Positions 5,091 to 5,262 of a stretch of DNA of 5,262 nucleotides are shown here, piece after piece. The notes below the pieces were generated by a model. The model had not been told where the DNA came from, did no database searches, and was given only the letters and a program-made list of their open reading frames with translations. Source of the stretch: an uncultured Oscillospiraceae bacterium (GTDB taxonomy: Bacteria > Bacillota_A > Clostridia > Oscillospirales > Acutalibacteraceae); assembly GCA_910587995.1 (NCBI GenBank), contig CAJUNS010000054.1, forward strand, positions 1 through 5,262, given 5' to 3'. Numbering within the stretch: the first letter of the stretch is position 1; each line of letters begins with the position of its first letter. Position numbers and translations under genes: made by a program.

Positions 5091-5262
5091 GCCGCTGTCT
5101 CGTAGCTGGAGTGTGTATAGATGTTCAGGGTGGTATTCACGTCCGAATGGCCCATCAGGTACTGAAGGGTCTTGACGTCCATGCCAGCATTTGCCATTTC
5201 TGTACAAAATGTATGCCGCAGGACATGGGGAATAATTGGTGGGAACAAGATATCATGGGTGG
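5078..5262 (-). CDS. Tyrosine recombinase / integrase, C-terminal part only (gene continues past window)
   Basis: Reading the minus strand from 5260, the last 60 codons give the end of a phage or Tn916-type integrase catalytic domain. Visible active-site pieces are H-x-x-R in PHVLRHTFCT (fragment residues 12 and 15), the third conserved His in LMGHSD (38), and the nucleophilic Tyr in LNIYTH (48). The protein ends with SSYETAADTC, twelve residues after the Tyr; the stop is TGA at 5080-5078. The N-terminal arm-binding and core-binding domains and the first catalytic Arg lie outside the window. The enzyme would integrate and excise a mobile element that extends to the right. The gene points toward the ywlE operon on the same strand, 146 bases away, so the element end is probably in that gap. 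Base composition is less GC-rich than the host genes, in line with transfer. Confidence 0.9.
   Translation of the reverse strand, partial: THDILFPPIIPHVLRHTFCTEMANAGMDVKTLQYLMGHSDVNTTLNIYTHSSYETAADTC

Overview
The window looks like chromosomal DNA of a GC-rich member of the Clostridia, probably a gut Oscillospiraceae/Ruminococcaceae-type organism. This is inferred from the strong Shine-Dalgarno sites, the ECF sigma factor paired with a large membrane anti-sigma-like protein, a protein-arginine-phosphatase-type enzyme, and a Tn916/phage-style integrase of the kind common in Firmicutes. Genes are GC-rich and the gaps between them are clearly AT-richer. No species can be named from the sequence alone.

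Layout. Positions 1-71 hold a tRNA-Arg(CCU) gene on the minus strand, cut by the window edge at its 3' end. Positions 72-399 have no convincing protein gene. They contain a near-consensus minus-strand promoter, a hairpin and a short degenerate direct repeat that resembles the tRNA anticodon segment. A plus-strand promoter near 400-428 precedes a two-gene operon: an ECF sigma factor (549-1064) and a 616-residue single-pass membrane protein that is probably its anti-sigma factor (1066-2916). The operon ends in a strong intrinsic terminator at 2946-2982.

Convergent to it is a tightly packed minus-strand operon: a low-molecular-weight phosphatase of the protein-arginine-phosphatase (YwlE) type, then rimI, then tsaD. 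Both junctions are ATGA stop/start overlaps, so translation is probably coupled. TsaD makes the t6A modification of tRNAs that read ANN codons. RimI-family enzymes acetylate protein N-termini (classically ribosomal protein S18). YwlE-type enzymes remove phosphate from arginine residues that McsB-type kinases have marked. The operon therefore joins translation fidelity with protein modification and quality control.

Upstream of this operon, at the right edge, lies the last 60 codons of a tyrosine recombinase, also on the minus strand. The AT-rich interval between it and the phosphatase gene carries three sets of short direct repeats spaced 10-12 bp apart. This looks like the end of an integrated mobile element. 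No clearly novel system is visible. The best leads are this repeat array, the unassigned minus-strand promoter region upstream of the tRNA, and the very large outer domain of the anti-sigma-like protein.
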